The notes beneath the pieces are model-generated. The model was not told the origin of the DNA, did not search any database, and worked only from the letters and a program-made list of their open reading frames with translations. The position numbers were made by a program, and so were the translations under genes. Below, piece after piece: positions 1-8,116 of a DNA stretch of 46,251 nt. Origin of the DNA: Frondihabitans sp. Leaf304 (GTDB lineage: Bacteria > Actinomycetota > Actinomycetes > Actinomycetales > Microbacteriaceae); contig NZ_LMNV01000005.1 in NCBI RefSeq assembly GCF_001423105.1, positions 416,729 to 462,979 of the forward strand, written 5' to 3'. Each line of letters begins with the position of its first letter. Positions within the stretch are counted from its first letter, which is position 1.

Positions 1-51
1 CGAGATCGCAGTAGCGGTCGGGTGGTGGCGACAACTAGTGCGATCTCGGCG
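1..51. repeat. CGAGATCGCA hairpin element, copy 1 (cut by window edge)
   Basis: Inverted repeat with arms 1-10 (CGAGATCGCA) and 39-48 (TGCGATCTCG), perfectly complementary, separated by 28 nt. The outermost bases of the left arm lie outside the window. The spacer shares GTCGGGTG-n2-GGCGAC with the copies at 203-256 and 35223-35276, and its GTCG and CGAC can pair as an inner stem around an 8-nt loop. No coding potential. Confidence 0.8.
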
Positions 52-121
52 CGGGCGTGAAGCGTCGCGCGGTGGGAGTGCCGCACTGCGGTGGTGCCGG
101 CCGGGGCGCCAAGGCAGCGGT

Positions 122-181
122 CGCGAGATGCCCCGACCTCCGGGATTACCGACGGCTGGCGGGAGATCGGGCCATCTCGCG
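122..181. repeat. GCGAGATG hairpin element
   Basis: Arms 122-136 (CGCGAGATGCCCCGA) and 167-181 (TCGGGCCATCTCGCG) are complementary over 15 bp with one mismatch; the spacer is 30 nt. It lies between two CGAGATCGCA elements. A related hairpin with the core GCGAG-TGGCC is at 35307-35364, again next to a CGAGATCGCA element. Confidence 0.65.
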
Positions 182-202
182 GGCCGGGTGACGACGCCCG
201 GG

Positions 203-256
203 CGCCGAGATCGCAGTAATGGTCGGGTGAGGGCGACCCCAAGTGCGATCTCGGCG
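203..256. repeat. CGAGATCGCA hairpin element, copy 2
   Basis: A perfect 13-bp inverted repeat, CGCCGAGATCGCA (203-215) and TGCGATCTCGGCG (244-256), with a 28-nt spacer. Inside it, GGTCG (221-225) pairs with CGACC (234-238). Spacer length and core match copies 1 and 3. It lies beyond the terminator of the Bax-inhibitor gene. Confidence 0.85.
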
Positions 257-318
257 GCCTCGGCAGCCCACCGACCGGGGCCGAGCTCATGCCCGGCCCG
301 CACCAGGGCGGACGCAAA

Positions 319-350
319 ACGGGCCGCCCTCCGTGAGGAGAGCGGCCCGT
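319..350 (-). terminator. Intrinsic terminator of the Bax-inhibitor-1 gene
   Basis: ACGGGCCGC (319-327) pairs with GCGGCCCGT (342-350), and an inner CTCC/GGAG extends the stem. Read on the minus strand, the hairpin is followed by a short T run (complement of AAAA at 316-319). It lies 16 bp past the stop codon. Confidence 0.8.
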
Positions 351-365
351 GTGCTGAGGCAGAAG

Positions 366-1220
366 CTAGTTGTTGCCGCGCAGGATCGCGAGCATGCGCA
401 GGATCTCGGTGTACAGCCACACGATCGTGACGACGAGGCCGAAAGCGGCCTGCCATCCGAAGACGCGCGGGACACCCCGCTCGACGCCAACCTTGATCTG
501 CGTGAAGTCCATCACGAGCGAGTAGGCGGCGAGGAGCACGACGATGATGCCGATCCAGAAGCCGAGCGGAATGCCGAGGAACTCGATGCTGCGGAGGCCG
601 AACTGACCCGAGGTCACGCCGGTGAGCTGCAGAACGAAGCTGATCAACGAGAAGGCCAGGTAGCCGAGCATGGCGACGAGGAAGATCTGGGTAGCGCGCT
701 TCGACTCACGGACCCTGCCCGACTTGAAGAGGGCCAGCGTCACCGCGAACACACCGAGCGTGCCAAGGATGGCCTGGACGACGATGCCGTCGTAAGCGGC
801 TTCGAAATAGCTCGAGAGCCCACCGACGAGAAGACCCTCGAAGCCGGCGTAAGCCAGGACGAGCGCGCCCGACGGGCGCTTCTTGAAGATGTTGACGAAG
901 GCGAGGACCAATCCGACGATTCCGCCGACGACGGCGAGAGCGGGAACGAACCAGCCGATCGCGGCACCGACGAGGAGCACAGCGAAGGCGCCGACGGTCT
1001 TGGCGACGACGTCTTCGTACGTCATCCGGTCGGTGTCGACCGGCGTGGCGCTCGGCTTGCTGTACAGGTCGTTGAGCTGCTCGGCAGTCATGCCGCCGTT
1101 CACGACCGGCTGCTGACCAGCCTTGCCCTGAGCCGACTGCGCGGCCTGCCAGTTCACCAGGTCGTTGCTGTTGTTCGAAAAGGCCGGCGACTGACTGAAG
1201 CCGGGATTCGAGTGAGCCAA
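366..1220 (-). CDS. Bax inhibitor-1/YccA family membrane protein
   Basis: 284-residue integral membrane protein of the Bax inhibitor-1 (TMBIM/YccA) family. The first ~65 residues are polar and Gln/Asn-rich. About seven hydrophobic helices follow, at roughly 71-94, 96-112, 119-140, 146-165, 179-198, 221-240 and 255-278, which is the usual topology. The start is a TTG codon at 1218-1220, chosen because a strong Shine-Dalgarno GGAGG lies five to six bases before it on the minus strand and no ATG fits. Family members elsewhere are linked to ion leak and membrane stress; the role here is unknown. Transcribed alone, divergent from the phosphodiesterase gene, and followed by a clear intrinsic terminator. 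Confidence 0.9.
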   Translation of the reverse strand: MAHSNPGFSQSPAFSNNSNDLVNWQAAQSAQGKAGQQPVVNGGMTAEQLNDLYSKPSATPVDTDRMTYEDVVAKTVGAFAVLLVGAAIGWFVPALAVVGGIVGLVLAFVNIFKKRPSGALVLAYAGFEGLLVGGLSSYFEAAYDGIVVQAILGTLGVFAVTLALFKSGRVRESKRATQIFLVAMLGYLAFSLISFVLQLTGVTSGQFGLRSIEFLGIPLGFWIGIIVVLLAAYSLVMDFTQIKVGVERGVPRVFGWQAAFGLVVTIVWLYTEILRMLAILRGNN

Positions 1221-1439
1221 TTGGTCCTCCAGGGGATCCGCGTCGGCGATGGTTGGTGGGGTCGGCCGACACTGCTTTTGTTGAACTCGAGTCTACGTGT
1301 CTGCTGTACGGCACGTGCTGAGAATTCACCTGATGAGAGGCGGTTTCGCCACGGGAGAACGTGCAGGGCGTGCACGTTTGCACCCGACTGAGAGCGGGGT
1401 GGGGAGAGGGTCGTGAGCCAGGCTGTCGGATCCTGCGGT

Positions 1440-1445
1440 TACCGT
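1440..1445 (+). promoter_or_regulatory. Predicted -10 of the phosphodiesterase gene (leaderless)
   Basis: TACCGT ends six nt before the GTG at 1452, so transcription would begin at the start codon itself. No clear -35. Confidence 0.45.
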
Positions 1446-1451
1446 GTTCTC

Positions 1452-2462
1452 GTGACCCTCGAACCCCTCGTCATCGCCCATCGCGGAGCCAGCGGCCACC
1501 GCCCCGAGCACGGCGCCGACGCGTATCAGCTGGCCATCGAGCTCGGAGCCGACGCCATCGAGCCCGATATCGTCGCGTCGAAAGACGGCGTGCTGGTGCT
1601 GCGGCACGAGAACGAGATCTCGGGAACGACCGACGTCGCCGAGCACCCCGACTTCGAAGATCGCCGCACGACCAAAGAGGTCGACGGCCAGCAGGTCACC
1701 GGCTGGTTCACTGAAGACTTCACCTGGCCCGAGCTGCAGCGCCTGCGCATCCGGGAGCGATTGCCGCTGCTGCGACCCGAGAGTGCGGGCCACGACGGCG
1801 AGGGCAGGATCCTGCGGTTCCGCGATCTGCTCGACCTCCTCGACGCAGACGAGGCCGTCGAGGCCGCCGTCTCGCTCGTCGCCGAGGTGAAGCACGCCAC
1901 CTACTTCACCTCGATCGGGCTTCCACTCGGCGAGCTGGTTGCGACGGAACTGGCCGAGACCGGCTGGATCGACGACCCCCGGCTGACGGTGGAGAGCTTC
2001 GAGCGGGGCGTCCTCGACGACTTGCGCGGGCGCGGTGTCGGAGGGCGCTTCGTCTACCTGCTCGAGGCGGCGGGCGCGGCGTTCGACCTGGTGGCGCGCG
2101 ATGGAGCGGCGGCGACGACGTACGCCGAACAGCTGACTGCGGAGGGCATGGCCGCCCTGAACCGCGACGAAGGTCTCGACGGGGTCAGCGTGCCCAAGGG
2201 CCTGCTGCTCGGTGAGGGCGGTCGTGGCGACGCGACCCTGGTCGAGCGAGCGCACGGGCTCGGGCTTGAGGCTTTCACCTGGACCCTGCGACCCGAGAAC
2301 GCGTTCCTCGCGAAGCCGAACCGCATTGGGTCGACAAAGGCCGATCACGGCGATTGGCGCACCGAATTCCACGAGATCGCCGCGACCGGCGTCGACGGGG
2401 TCTTCACCGACTTTCCCGAGCTGCTGCTGGAGGTTCTTCCGAGGGTGTCGGCCAACAGCTGA
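1452..2462 (+). CDS. Glycerophosphodiester phosphodiesterase (GDPD family)
   Basis: Predicted cytoplasmic GDPD-fold enzyme (336 aa) that hydrolyses glycerophosphodiesters to glycerol 3-phosphate and an alcohol. The N-terminus carries the family signature AHRGASGHRPEH, followed by the acidic metal-binding EPDI motif. The N-terminal HRG...RPE and EPD residues are the usual catalytic and metal ligands. There is no signal peptide, so it is not a secreted GlpQ type. I chose GTG 1452 because TACCGT lies exactly six nt upstream (leaderless pattern). A GTG at 1413, preceded by a purine-rich GGGGAGAGGG, would add 13 residues and cannot be excluded. Divergent from the Bax-inhibitor gene; pcrA follows 52 bp downstream under its own promoter. 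Confidence 0.88.
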   Translation: MTLEPLVIAHRGASGHRPEHGADAYQLAIELGADAIEPDIVASKDGVLVLRHENEISGTTDVAEHPDFEDRRTTKEVDGQQVTGWFTEDFTWPELQRLRIRERLPLLRPESAGHDGEGRILRFRDLLDLLDADEAVEAAVSLVAEVKHATYFTSIGLPLGELVATELAETGWIDDPRLTVESFERGVLDDLRGRGVGGRFVYLLEAAGAAFDLVARDGAAATTYAEQLTAEGMAALNRDEGLDGVSVPKGLLLGEGGRGDATLVERAHGLGLEAFTWTLRPENAFLAKPNRIGSTKADHGDWRTEFHEIAATGVDGVFTDFPELLLEVLPRVSANS

Positions 2463-2499
2463 GACGCACGCCGCGGGTGGCGGTGTCGGTGGGCGGCCG

Positions 2500-2505
2500 T
2501 AGGCT
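2500..2505 (+). promoter_or_regulatory. Predicted -10 of pcrA
   Basis: TAGGCT ends nine nt before the ATG at 2515. The predicted transcription start falls 0-3 nt before the start codon. The same hexamer precedes purN, sucC and the MFS gene at 44786. Confidence 0.45.
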
Positions 2506-2514
2506 TGGGGGATC

Positions 2515-4959
2515 ATGACGATCGTCCTCGAGCCCTTCGACAGCACCGGCGGCATGCCGAACGATCGGCTGACCGCCGGCCTGAATCCGCAGCAGAAAGA
2601 AGCGGTTGAATACCGCGGCCAGTCGCTGCTGATCGTGGCGGGCGCCGGCTCCGGCAAGACGAGCGTGCTCACCCGACGCATCGCGGGGTTCCTCGACTCA
2701 CGTGAGGCCTGGCCCAGCCAGATCCTCGCCATCACCTTCACCAACAAGGCAGCCGCCGAGATGCGTGAGCGCGTCGCTCAGCTCGTCGGGCAGTCGGCCG
2801 AGGGGATGTGGATCTCGACGTTCCACTCGGCGTGCGTGCGCATTCTGCGGCGCGAGGCCGAACAGTTCGGCTTCACCAAGAGCTTCACGATCTACGACAG
2901 CGCCGATTCGAGGGCGCTGCTCAAGCGAATCCTGAAAGAGCTCGACGCCGACTCACTCGGGTTCACGGTGAGCCAGGCCTCCGGCAAGATCTCCAAGCTC
3001 AAGAACGAGCTCAGCGACGTCGAGACCTACTCCCGCCAGATCAACATGGGCGACCCGCAGGAGGTCATGTTCCTCGAGATCTTCCGGCAGTACACCCGCG
3101 AGCTCCAGCGCGCCAACGCCTTCGACTTCGACGACCTCATTGCCCAGACGGTCTACCTGTTCCGCGCGTTCCCGCACGTGGCGGCGGTCTATCAGCGACG
3201 GTTCCGGCACATCCTGGTCGACGAGTACCAAGACACCAACCACGCGCAGTATGCCCTGATCCGAGAGCTCACGCGCCCGGTCGAGACACCCCTCGTCGAA
3301 GAGCTCGAGCGCGGCGGCCAATACGTCGCCTCGCTGAAAGACGGCAGCGGGCGGATCCCGGGCGCATCGCTCACGGTCGTCGGCGACTCCGACCAGTCGA
3401 TCTACGCGTTCCGTGGCGCCGATATCCGCAACATCACCGAGTTCGAGCACGACTTCCCGAACTCGAAGGTGATTCTGCTCGAGCAGAATTACCGCTCGAC
3501 GCAGAACATCCTCGACGCGGCGAACGCCGTCATCTCGAACAACTTCGACCGCCAGGCGAAGAGCCTCTTCACGACAGTGGGGTCGGGCGACAAGATCGTC
3601 GGGTTCACGGGCTACACCGGGCACGACGAGGCGCAGTTCGTCGCCGACGAGATCGCGTCCCTGCACGAGGCCGGCATGGCGTACAAAGACGTGGCCGTCT
3701 TCTACCGCACCAACTCGCAGACGCGAGCCCTCGAAGAGATCTTCATCCGCTCCGCCATCCCGTACCGCGTGCTCGGCGGCACGAAGTTCTACGAGCGCGC
3801 CGAGATCAAAGACGCGATGGCATACCTGATCGCCGTGGCGAACCCGGCAGACCCTATGGCACTCCGGCGGATCATGAACACGCCGAAGCGCGGCATCGGT
3901 CCGGCGACCGAGACGGCGTTGCAGCGGTATGCCGACACCAACGAGGTGGGCCTGCGCGGCGCAATGCGCAACGCCGCGGCTCTCGGCCTGGGGCCAAAGG
4001 TGACCGGTGCGATCACCGGCCTGGCTCAGCTGCTCGACGACGTGACAGCCACCGCGGCGACCGCTCTGGTCTCAGAGATCCTCACGGCGCTGATCGAGGG
4101 CAGCGGGCTCGTGGCCGCTCTCCGCGCGTCGCGCGATCCTCAAGACGAGGCCCGCGCCGAGAACATCGATGAGCTCGTCGCCGTCACCCGCGAGTTCCAG
4201 AAGAACAACCCCGACGGGGTCCTCCTCGACTTCCTCACCGAGGTCACGCTCGTCGCAGCGGCCGACGACCTCGACGACACCAGCGGCACGGTGTCGCTGA
4301 TGACGCTCCACACGGCGAAGGGGCTGGAATACGAGGCGGTGTTCCTCACCGGCGTCGAAGAAGACCTACTGCCGCACCGCATGTCGGCGTCGGAGCCGGG
4401 CGGGCCCGCCGAAGAACGACGGTTGTTCTACGTCGGCATCACGCGGGCGCGTCAGAAGCTGTTCCTGTCGCTCGCGATGACGCGGGCGCAGTTCGGTGAA
4501 GTCAACGTCGCGATGCCCTCGCGCTACCTGCAGGAGATCCCCGTCGAGCTGATCGACTGGAAGCAATCGCCCGGCATGGCCAACAGCCGCGGGGGCACCG
4601 AACCGCGCGCGCTCAATGCCCGCCGCGATAGCGGCTTCACCGATCGCGGTTTCGGTGGTGCTCCTCGAGCCGGTGGACTACGCGGCGGCGGCGGTATGGG
4701 CGGCGGCAGCTACGACCGGGCGGCAGCCGCGGCCAAGACGAAGCCCAAGACCGAATGGGCCAACCGGGTCACCGGCACCGTGCGCGACAACGGCGACCTC
4801 GAGCTCGCGGCCGACGACCGCATCTCCCACGTCGACTTCGGCGAGGGCCGGGTCGTCGCCGTCACCGGCATCGGTCCGCGACGCATCGCCGAGGTGCAGT
4901 TCGACACCGCGGGCCGAAAGAAGCTGCTGATCAAGGTCGCGCCGATCGAAAAGATCTAG
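2515..4959 (+). CDS. pcrA: ATP-dependent DNA helicase PcrA/UvrD (superfamily 1)
   Basis: 814-residue 3'-5' SF1A helicase for nucleotide excision repair and fork or transcription-conflict processing. Walker A is AGAGSGKT (about residues 42-49), motif II is DEYQDTN (from D236), motif III is GDSDQSIYAFRGAD, and motif VI includes RRLFYVGITRARQKL. Between motifs II and III there is a charged insertion of about 30 residues, as in other actinobacterial UvrD/PcrA. After the helicase core comes a Gly/Arg-rich linker (about 697-745) and a basic C-terminal domain (about 750-814) resembling the PcrA Tudor-like RNA-polymerase-binding tail. The gene converges on the surface-protein gene; a 33-bp tandem repeat and a long inverted repeat separate them. 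Length and motifs are intact. Confidence 0.95.
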   Translation: MTIVLEPFDSTGGMPNDRLTAGLNPQQKEAVEYRGQSLLIVAGAGSGKTSVLTRRIAGFLDSREAWPSQILAITFTNKAAAEMRERVAQLVGQSAEGMWISTFHSACVRILRREAEQFGFTKSFTIYDSADSRALLKRILKELDADSLGFTVSQASGKISKLKNELSDVETYSRQINMGDPQEVMFLEIFRQYTRELQRANAFDFDDLIAQTVYLFRAFPHVAAVYQRRFRHILVDEYQDTNHAQYALIRELTRPVETPLVEELERGGQYVASLKDGSGRIPGASLTVVGDSDQSIYAFRGADIRNITEFEHDFPNSKVILLEQNYRSTQNILDAANAVISNNFDRQAKSLFTTVGSGDKIVGFTGYTGHDEAQFVADEIASLHEAGMAYKDVAVFYRTNSQTRALEEIFIRSAIPYRVLGGTKFYERAEIKDAMAYLIAVANPADPMALRRIMNTPKRGIGPATETALQRYADTNEVGLRGAMRNAAALGLGPKVTGAITGLAQLLDDVTATAATALVSEILTALIEGSGLVAALRASRDPQDEARAENIDELVAVTREFQKNNPDGVLLDFLTEVTLVAAADDLDDTSGTVSLMTLHTAKGLEYEAVFLTGVEEDLLPHRMSASEPGGPAEERRLFYVGITRARQKLFLSLAMTRAQFGEVNVAMPSRYLQEIPVELIDWKQSPGMANSRGGTEPRALNARRDSGFTDRGFGGAPRAGGLRGGGGMGGGSYDRAAAAAKTKPKTEWANRVTGTVRDNGDLELAADDRISHVDFGEGRVVAVTGIGPRRIAEVQFDTAGRKKLLIKVAPIEKI

Positions 4960-4978
4960 GCGGGCTGCCGGGCTGCCG

Positions 4979-5095
4979 GCTGCCGGGTGGGTCCGGCTGC
5001 CGGGTAGCGGGGCTGCCGGGTGGGTCCGGCTGCCGGGTAGCAGCGCTGCCGGGTGGGTGCGGCTGCCAGGCAGCGGCGCTGCCGGGTGGTCCGGC
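4979..5095. repeat. 33-bp tandem repeat, about 3.5 copies
   Basis: Units begin GCTGCCGGGTGGGTCCGG at 4979, 5012, 5045 and 5078 (exact period 33). Each full unit contains a second half-unit, GCTGCCGGGTAGC, so the array grew from a ~16-bp motif. It begins 20 bp after the pcrA stop codon and contains no gene. Frame-specific ORFs through it are Pro/Gly artefacts. Confidence 0.85.
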
Positions 5096-5112
5096 CGGAT
5101 CGTAGGCGCGGC

Positions 5113-5171
5113 ACGAGAGTGACCAAAACGGCACTCACCGAGCTGGCAAGCACCGTTTTGGGCACTCTCGT
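5113..5171. terminator. Long inverted repeat at the pcrA/surface-protein convergent junction
   Basis: Arms 5113-5131 (ACGAGAGTGACCAAAACGG) and 5153-5171 are complementary over 19 bp with one mismatch and a 21-nt spacer. It sits 10 bp past the stop of the minus-strand surface-protein gene and serves both convergent genes. A bidirectional terminator is the simplest reading, but there is no U-tract. Confidence 0.6.
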
Positions 5172-5181
5172 TGGGGGCCGG

Positions 5182-7248
5182 CTAGACGGTGTCGTCGAGC
5201 GGGGGCGCGGCGGATCCTGGAGTCGATGCAGGTTCGCGCCGAGCTCGGAGGCGGCGGGAGACCACACCGGCGAGAACTGCCAGCAGGCCGAGTCCGAGGC
5301 TGCTCCCGGCGGCGATCGCGATGGGCCTGAGAGGCCCGGACCCGGTGAAGGCGAGCAGGCGCGGAGGCCGGGGCTCGTCAGGTGCGGGAGGCACGGGCGT
5401 AGTCGTCGGAGGAGTGCTCGCCGAGGGGGTCGGTGGCGTCGTTTGCTGGGGCGTCGGCGGGGTTGTGGGCGGGACGGATGGGGTCGGCGTCGGGGTCGGC
5501 ACGTCGGGTTTCGACACGACGAACCGCTCGCTCGCGTGAGCGGTGAGATCGGCGAAGGGGGCGACCGCCTGCGCGGAGCCGATCGGCTTCGACCCCTCGG
5601 AGAGGAAGACCCAGACGTAGTGCCCCGGCTTTCGGGTCTCGACGCAGGGTGATTCGTACTCGCCGTCCCCCATCACGACGGTCTCGACTCGGCCTGCGAC
5701 GGGAAAATCGTCGAGGGTCTTGTCGGGCCCGAAGTCGTGGCCGTCGGCTGGCGCATCGGCGAAGGGGCCGAGAAGGACGGATTCGACGACGACATCGCCC
5801 GCGTCGGAGGGGAACCCGGTTGCAACGAGACGATCGGGCGTGCATTCGCCGGGAACGACCTCGTCGTGCTCCACCGACGTGGTGATCGACGGGAGCGGGG
5901 ACGGGGGTTTCGGTGGCGAGAACGTCACCTCGGTCGCGGACGCGAACGGCGACTTCCAGGCCTTCACTCGGGAGCGACCCTGAGCGACGGGGGTGTCTTT
6001 CGGGTCGATGGTCTCGACCCAGACGAAGTAGCCCTCCGACGGGAGCGTGCAGGGTTTCGTCCGGTAGGTACCCGGCCCCGTTTTCACGACCGTCGCAATG
6101 CGGCAGACCTCGGGGGCCTTCGCCGGCCACGCAGACGACGTCGCCGGTTTTTTCGCGAACGGCCCGAGGAGTCTGCTGCGGATCGTCACAGGGACGGGAT
6201 GCGAGGTGCCGGAGACCCGGTAGACGCCCCACTTCGACAGCAGACCGGCGCCCGGTCGGACCGACAGCTTCAGCTCGTCGGTGATGGCTGCGCCGGCCGC
6301 AGCCCGGGCCATGCTCGTCGACGTTGTGACGCGCGGCTGGAACGGACGGGGCGACACGGCCTCGACCGTCTCGGTCGTGGTCGCAGTGCCGGTGGGTGCG
6401 GTGTCGAAGAGCAATCGCTGGGATCCGGCGGCGCTCGAGCCGACCGTGATCACGGCGCGGTAGGGAAGGTCGGAGAACGACGCGGTGGCGCTGACGTGGT
6501 TGATCGGCGTCGTACCGGTCGCGCGGAACGACTGATTGCGACCGTTACGCAGGGCCTTGGTCGACGAACCGTCGGCGAAGGCACCTCCACGGAGGGTGAT
6601 CGAGCCGGCGAATGCACCCGCTGCCACCGTCGTGCCTCCGCCCGATTCGAGCCGGGCGCTGAGATCGGCGCGCACTCGCCCCGCCCCCGTGCCATCCAGG
6701 GTCAGGCTCACATCGGCCGTGACCCCGTTCGTCGCCTGCGCAGCAGCCCTGGCGCTGAACGTAGCCGCCTTCTTCAGCACCGCATCGCGCTTCTCGTTGG
6801 CCCGGCCGGCGTAGTACTCGAGGGTGTGCCCGTCGAGACCGGTGATCGACCAGACCGAGAGCTGGGCCGCCGCCGCCGTCACCGGATCGGTGGTGCCCGA
6901 CCAGGTGCGCGCGATGTACGCGAGGCGGGCTATCTCGGTCGAGGTCAGGCCCAGCCCTGTCGCCGAGGAACTCAGGTCGTAGTCGTTGCCCACCGGCGAC
7001 GATCTGCCGACCTCGAGGCAGAACGCCGACCGCCCGTCGGCGAGGCGGTACGTGCCGAGCCAGGAGACCCCGTCGCCGTCCCACAGGAATCCGCGACCGT
7101 GCCCGGTCGACTGGAGGGCGGAGGCGGGAGGCGGCGGAGCGAACAGCAGACAGGTGGCCAACAGAGCCAGGAGGGCGAGCAGGATCCGCCGTGGCCGGGT
7201 CGAGCCCGCGCGCGGCGGTGGGAGAGGGGGAGACGTTCGTCGATTCAT
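5182..7248 (-). CDS. Cell-wall-anchored thioester-domain (TED) surface protein with LAXTG motif
   Basis: 688-residue predicted surface adhesin. Residues 1-45 form a signal peptide (Arg-rich, hydrophobic 22-37, cleavage near PASA). Residues 46-145 resemble a Cys-Gln thioester domain: C77 in FCLE and Q129 in AQLSVW are the expected bond partners. Two related modules follow (about 305-445 and 453-580), each with LLGPFA, a pair of cysteines and G-[YH]-[FY]-VWV. A Pro/Thr-rich stalk (581-625) leads to the sorting signal LAFTG (632-636), a transmembrane helix and an Arg-rich tail, fitting class E-type sortase anchoring. No sortase is in the window. The ATG at 7246-7248 follows GAGAGGG; an upstream in-frame start would add 16 residues before the signal peptide. 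In Gram-positive TED proteins the thioester bonds covalently to host or surface amines; the ligand here is unknown. Confidence 0.8.
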   Translation of the reverse strand: MNRRTSPPLPPPRAGSTRPRRILLALLALLATCLLFAPPPPASALQSTGHGRGFLWDGDGVSWLGTYRLADGRSAFCLEVGRSSPVGNDYDLSSSATGLGLTSTEIARLAYIARTWSGTTDPVTAAAAQLSVWSITGLDGHTLEYYAGRANEKRDAVLKKAATFSARAAAQATNGVTADVSLTLDGTGAGRVRADLSARLESGGGTTVAAGAFAGSITLRGGAFADGSSTKALRNGRNQSFRATGTTPINHVSATASFSDLPYRAVITVGSSAAGSQRLLFDTAPTGTATTTETVEAVSPRPFQPRVTTSTSMARAAAGAAITDELKLSVRPGAGLLSKWGVYRVSGTSHPVPVTIRSRLLGPFAKKPATSSAWPAKAPEVCRIATVVKTGPGTYRTKPCTLPSEGYFVWVETIDPKDTPVAQGRSRVKAWKSPFASATEVTFSPPKPPSPLPSITTSVEHDEVVPGECTPDRLVATGFPSDAGDVVVESVLLGPFADAPADGHDFGPDKTLDDFPVAGRVETVVMGDGEYESPCVETRKPGHYVWVFLSEGSKPIGSAQAVAPFADLTAHASERFVVSKPDVPTPTPTPSVPPTTPPTPQQTTPPTPSASTPPTTTPVPPAPDEPRPPRLLAFTGSGPLRPIAIAAGSSLGLGLLAVLAGVVSRRLRARREPASTPGSAAPPLDDTV

Positions 7249-7316
7249 GCCGATGACCCTCTCGGATCCTCGGCCGGCTTCGCCGCCGCTTTCCACAGGG
7301 GTGCTCCAGAAACCAC

Positions 7317-7346
7317 GAAGACCCCCTCTGTGGAGAGGGGGTCTTC
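7317..7346 (-). terminator. Hairpin terminator after the small acidic gene
   Basis: A perfect 12-bp stem, GAAGACCCCCTC (7317-7328) and GAGGGGGTCTTC (7335-7346), with the loop TGTGGA. It lies 13 bp past the stop at 7359 on the minus strand, between that gene and the surface-protein gene. No long U-tract. Confidence 0.7.
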
Positions 7347-7358
7347 AGGTGTGGACGA

Positions 7359-7583
7359 TCAGTTGTCGGCGTCGTCGCTGAGGTCGATGTCGTCGCCGGC
7401 GAGGTCGTTCTCGGCGTACTCCGGCTCGCCCTCGGAGGGTGCGCCGCCCGTCGGCCCGTCGTTGCCTTCACCGATGCCGGGCTCGACGGTTTCGCCCGCC
7501 ACGGCATCGTTCGTGACGATCTGCTCCGACTCGGCGAACGATTCGTCGGGGTCGCTCGCGTCGGTGAATGGTGCGTCGCTCAT
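7359..7583 (-). CDS. Small acidic protein of unknown function
   Basis: 74-residue, very acidic, soluble protein with no cysteine and no recognisable domain. It is rich in Asp, Glu, Gly, Ala and Pro, probably disordered, and ends DIDLSDDADN. I do not recognise the family. Its ATG is one base past the TGA of the SnoaL-like gene (TGA-C-ATG on the minus strand), so translation is probably coupled and both are made from one transcript. A perfect hairpin terminator follows. Biased GC3 use supports it being a real gene, though it could be a lineage-specific accessory protein. Confidence 0.65.
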   Translation of the reverse strand: MSDAPFTDASDPDESFAESEQIVTNDAVAGETVEPGIGEGNDGPTGGAPSEGEPEYAENDLAGDDIDLSDDADN

Positions 7584-7584
7584 G

Positions 7585-7998
7585 TCAGGAGTCCAATCCG
7601 AGTTGCTGCATCAGGGTCGCCTGGTCGGTGGCGCCCCAGCGCTCGACGATCAGGCCTTCGTCGTTGAACTTACCGACCTGGATGCCTCGCACCTGGAAGC
7701 TCTTGCCGGTCGGCTCGTTGCCCTCGAACGGACCGGTGTGGGTGCCCGAGATCGTGAAGACCGCGGTGACGTACTCGTCGTCGGCGACCAGCGTCTCTAC
7801 CTTGAGGTCGACGTCCGGAAAAGCCTCGAAGAACGAGGACCAGAACTCCTGGATGCCGGCAAGGCCCGCGGGCGCACCGGGAACCGGGTCGTGGTCGACG
7901 ACGTCGGCATGGAATCCCTCGCCGAGGCGTGACACCTCACGGGCGGTGAGGATCTCGCCGAGCTTCTCTTGCGTCTTGACGTTCGTGTCTTTAGCCAT
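7585..7998 (-). CDS. SnoaL-like / ester cyclase family protein
   Basis: 137-residue cone-shaped alpha+beta barrel protein of the SnoaL-like (NTF2-superfamily) group. Family traits include the N-terminal helix region (residues ~10-35), IQEFWSSFFEAFPDVDLKVE, and the closing strand pattern GKSFQVRGIQVGKFNDEGLIVERW. Most bacterial single-domain members have no proven reaction; they are annotated by analogy with polyketide cyclases. The ATG start is preceded by TAGACC six nt upstream (leaderless pattern), with GGAGTC also adjacent. It is the first gene of a two-gene operon with the small acidic protein. No biosynthetic cluster is nearby, so a polyketide role is unlikely. Confidence 0.8.
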   Translation of the reverse strand: MAKDTNVKTQEKLGEILTAREVSRLGEGFHADVVDHDPVPGAPAGLAGIQEFWSSFFEAFPDVDLKVETLVADDEYVTAVFTISGTHTGPFEGNEPTGKSFQVRGIQVGKFNDEGLIVERWGATDQATLMQQLGLDS

Positions 7999-8094
7999 GA
8001 CTCCGGTCTACGCCGCGGGGTACGGGCCGCTCTGCGGGCGCTCCCAGGGGAACGGACCTGTGGACAGAGCCAGAAGCGTGTTGGGGGTGCGCGC

Positions 8095-8100
8095 TAGGCT
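8095..8100 (+). promoter_or_regulatory. Predicted -10 of sucCD
   Basis: TAGGCT identical to the purN, pcrA and 44786 hexamers. A start near 8107 would give a ~116-nt 5' leader containing the palindrome at 8117-8130. TGTGGACAG (8059-8067) lies 27 bp upstream of it. Confidence 0.4.
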
Positions 8101-8116
8101 GATGGACGGCCCATAG

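Noticed and set aside
1413-1451. GTG 1413 as the phosphodiesterase start
   Set aside because: A purine-rich stretch precedes it, but the 13 extra residues are unlike GDPD N-termini and the leaderless signal points to 1452; noted as an alternative.
3220-3420. Insertion between helicase motifs II and III of PcrA as a novel domain
   Set aside because: Only about 30 residues, and insertions of this kind are usual in actinobacterial UvrD/PcrA.
5737-7932. A 731-codon open frame on the plus strand opposite the surface-protein and SnoaL-like genes
   Set aside because: It is the antisense shadow of genes with signal peptide, domain and sorting-signal evidence; its product is Arg/Gly-rich with no domain.
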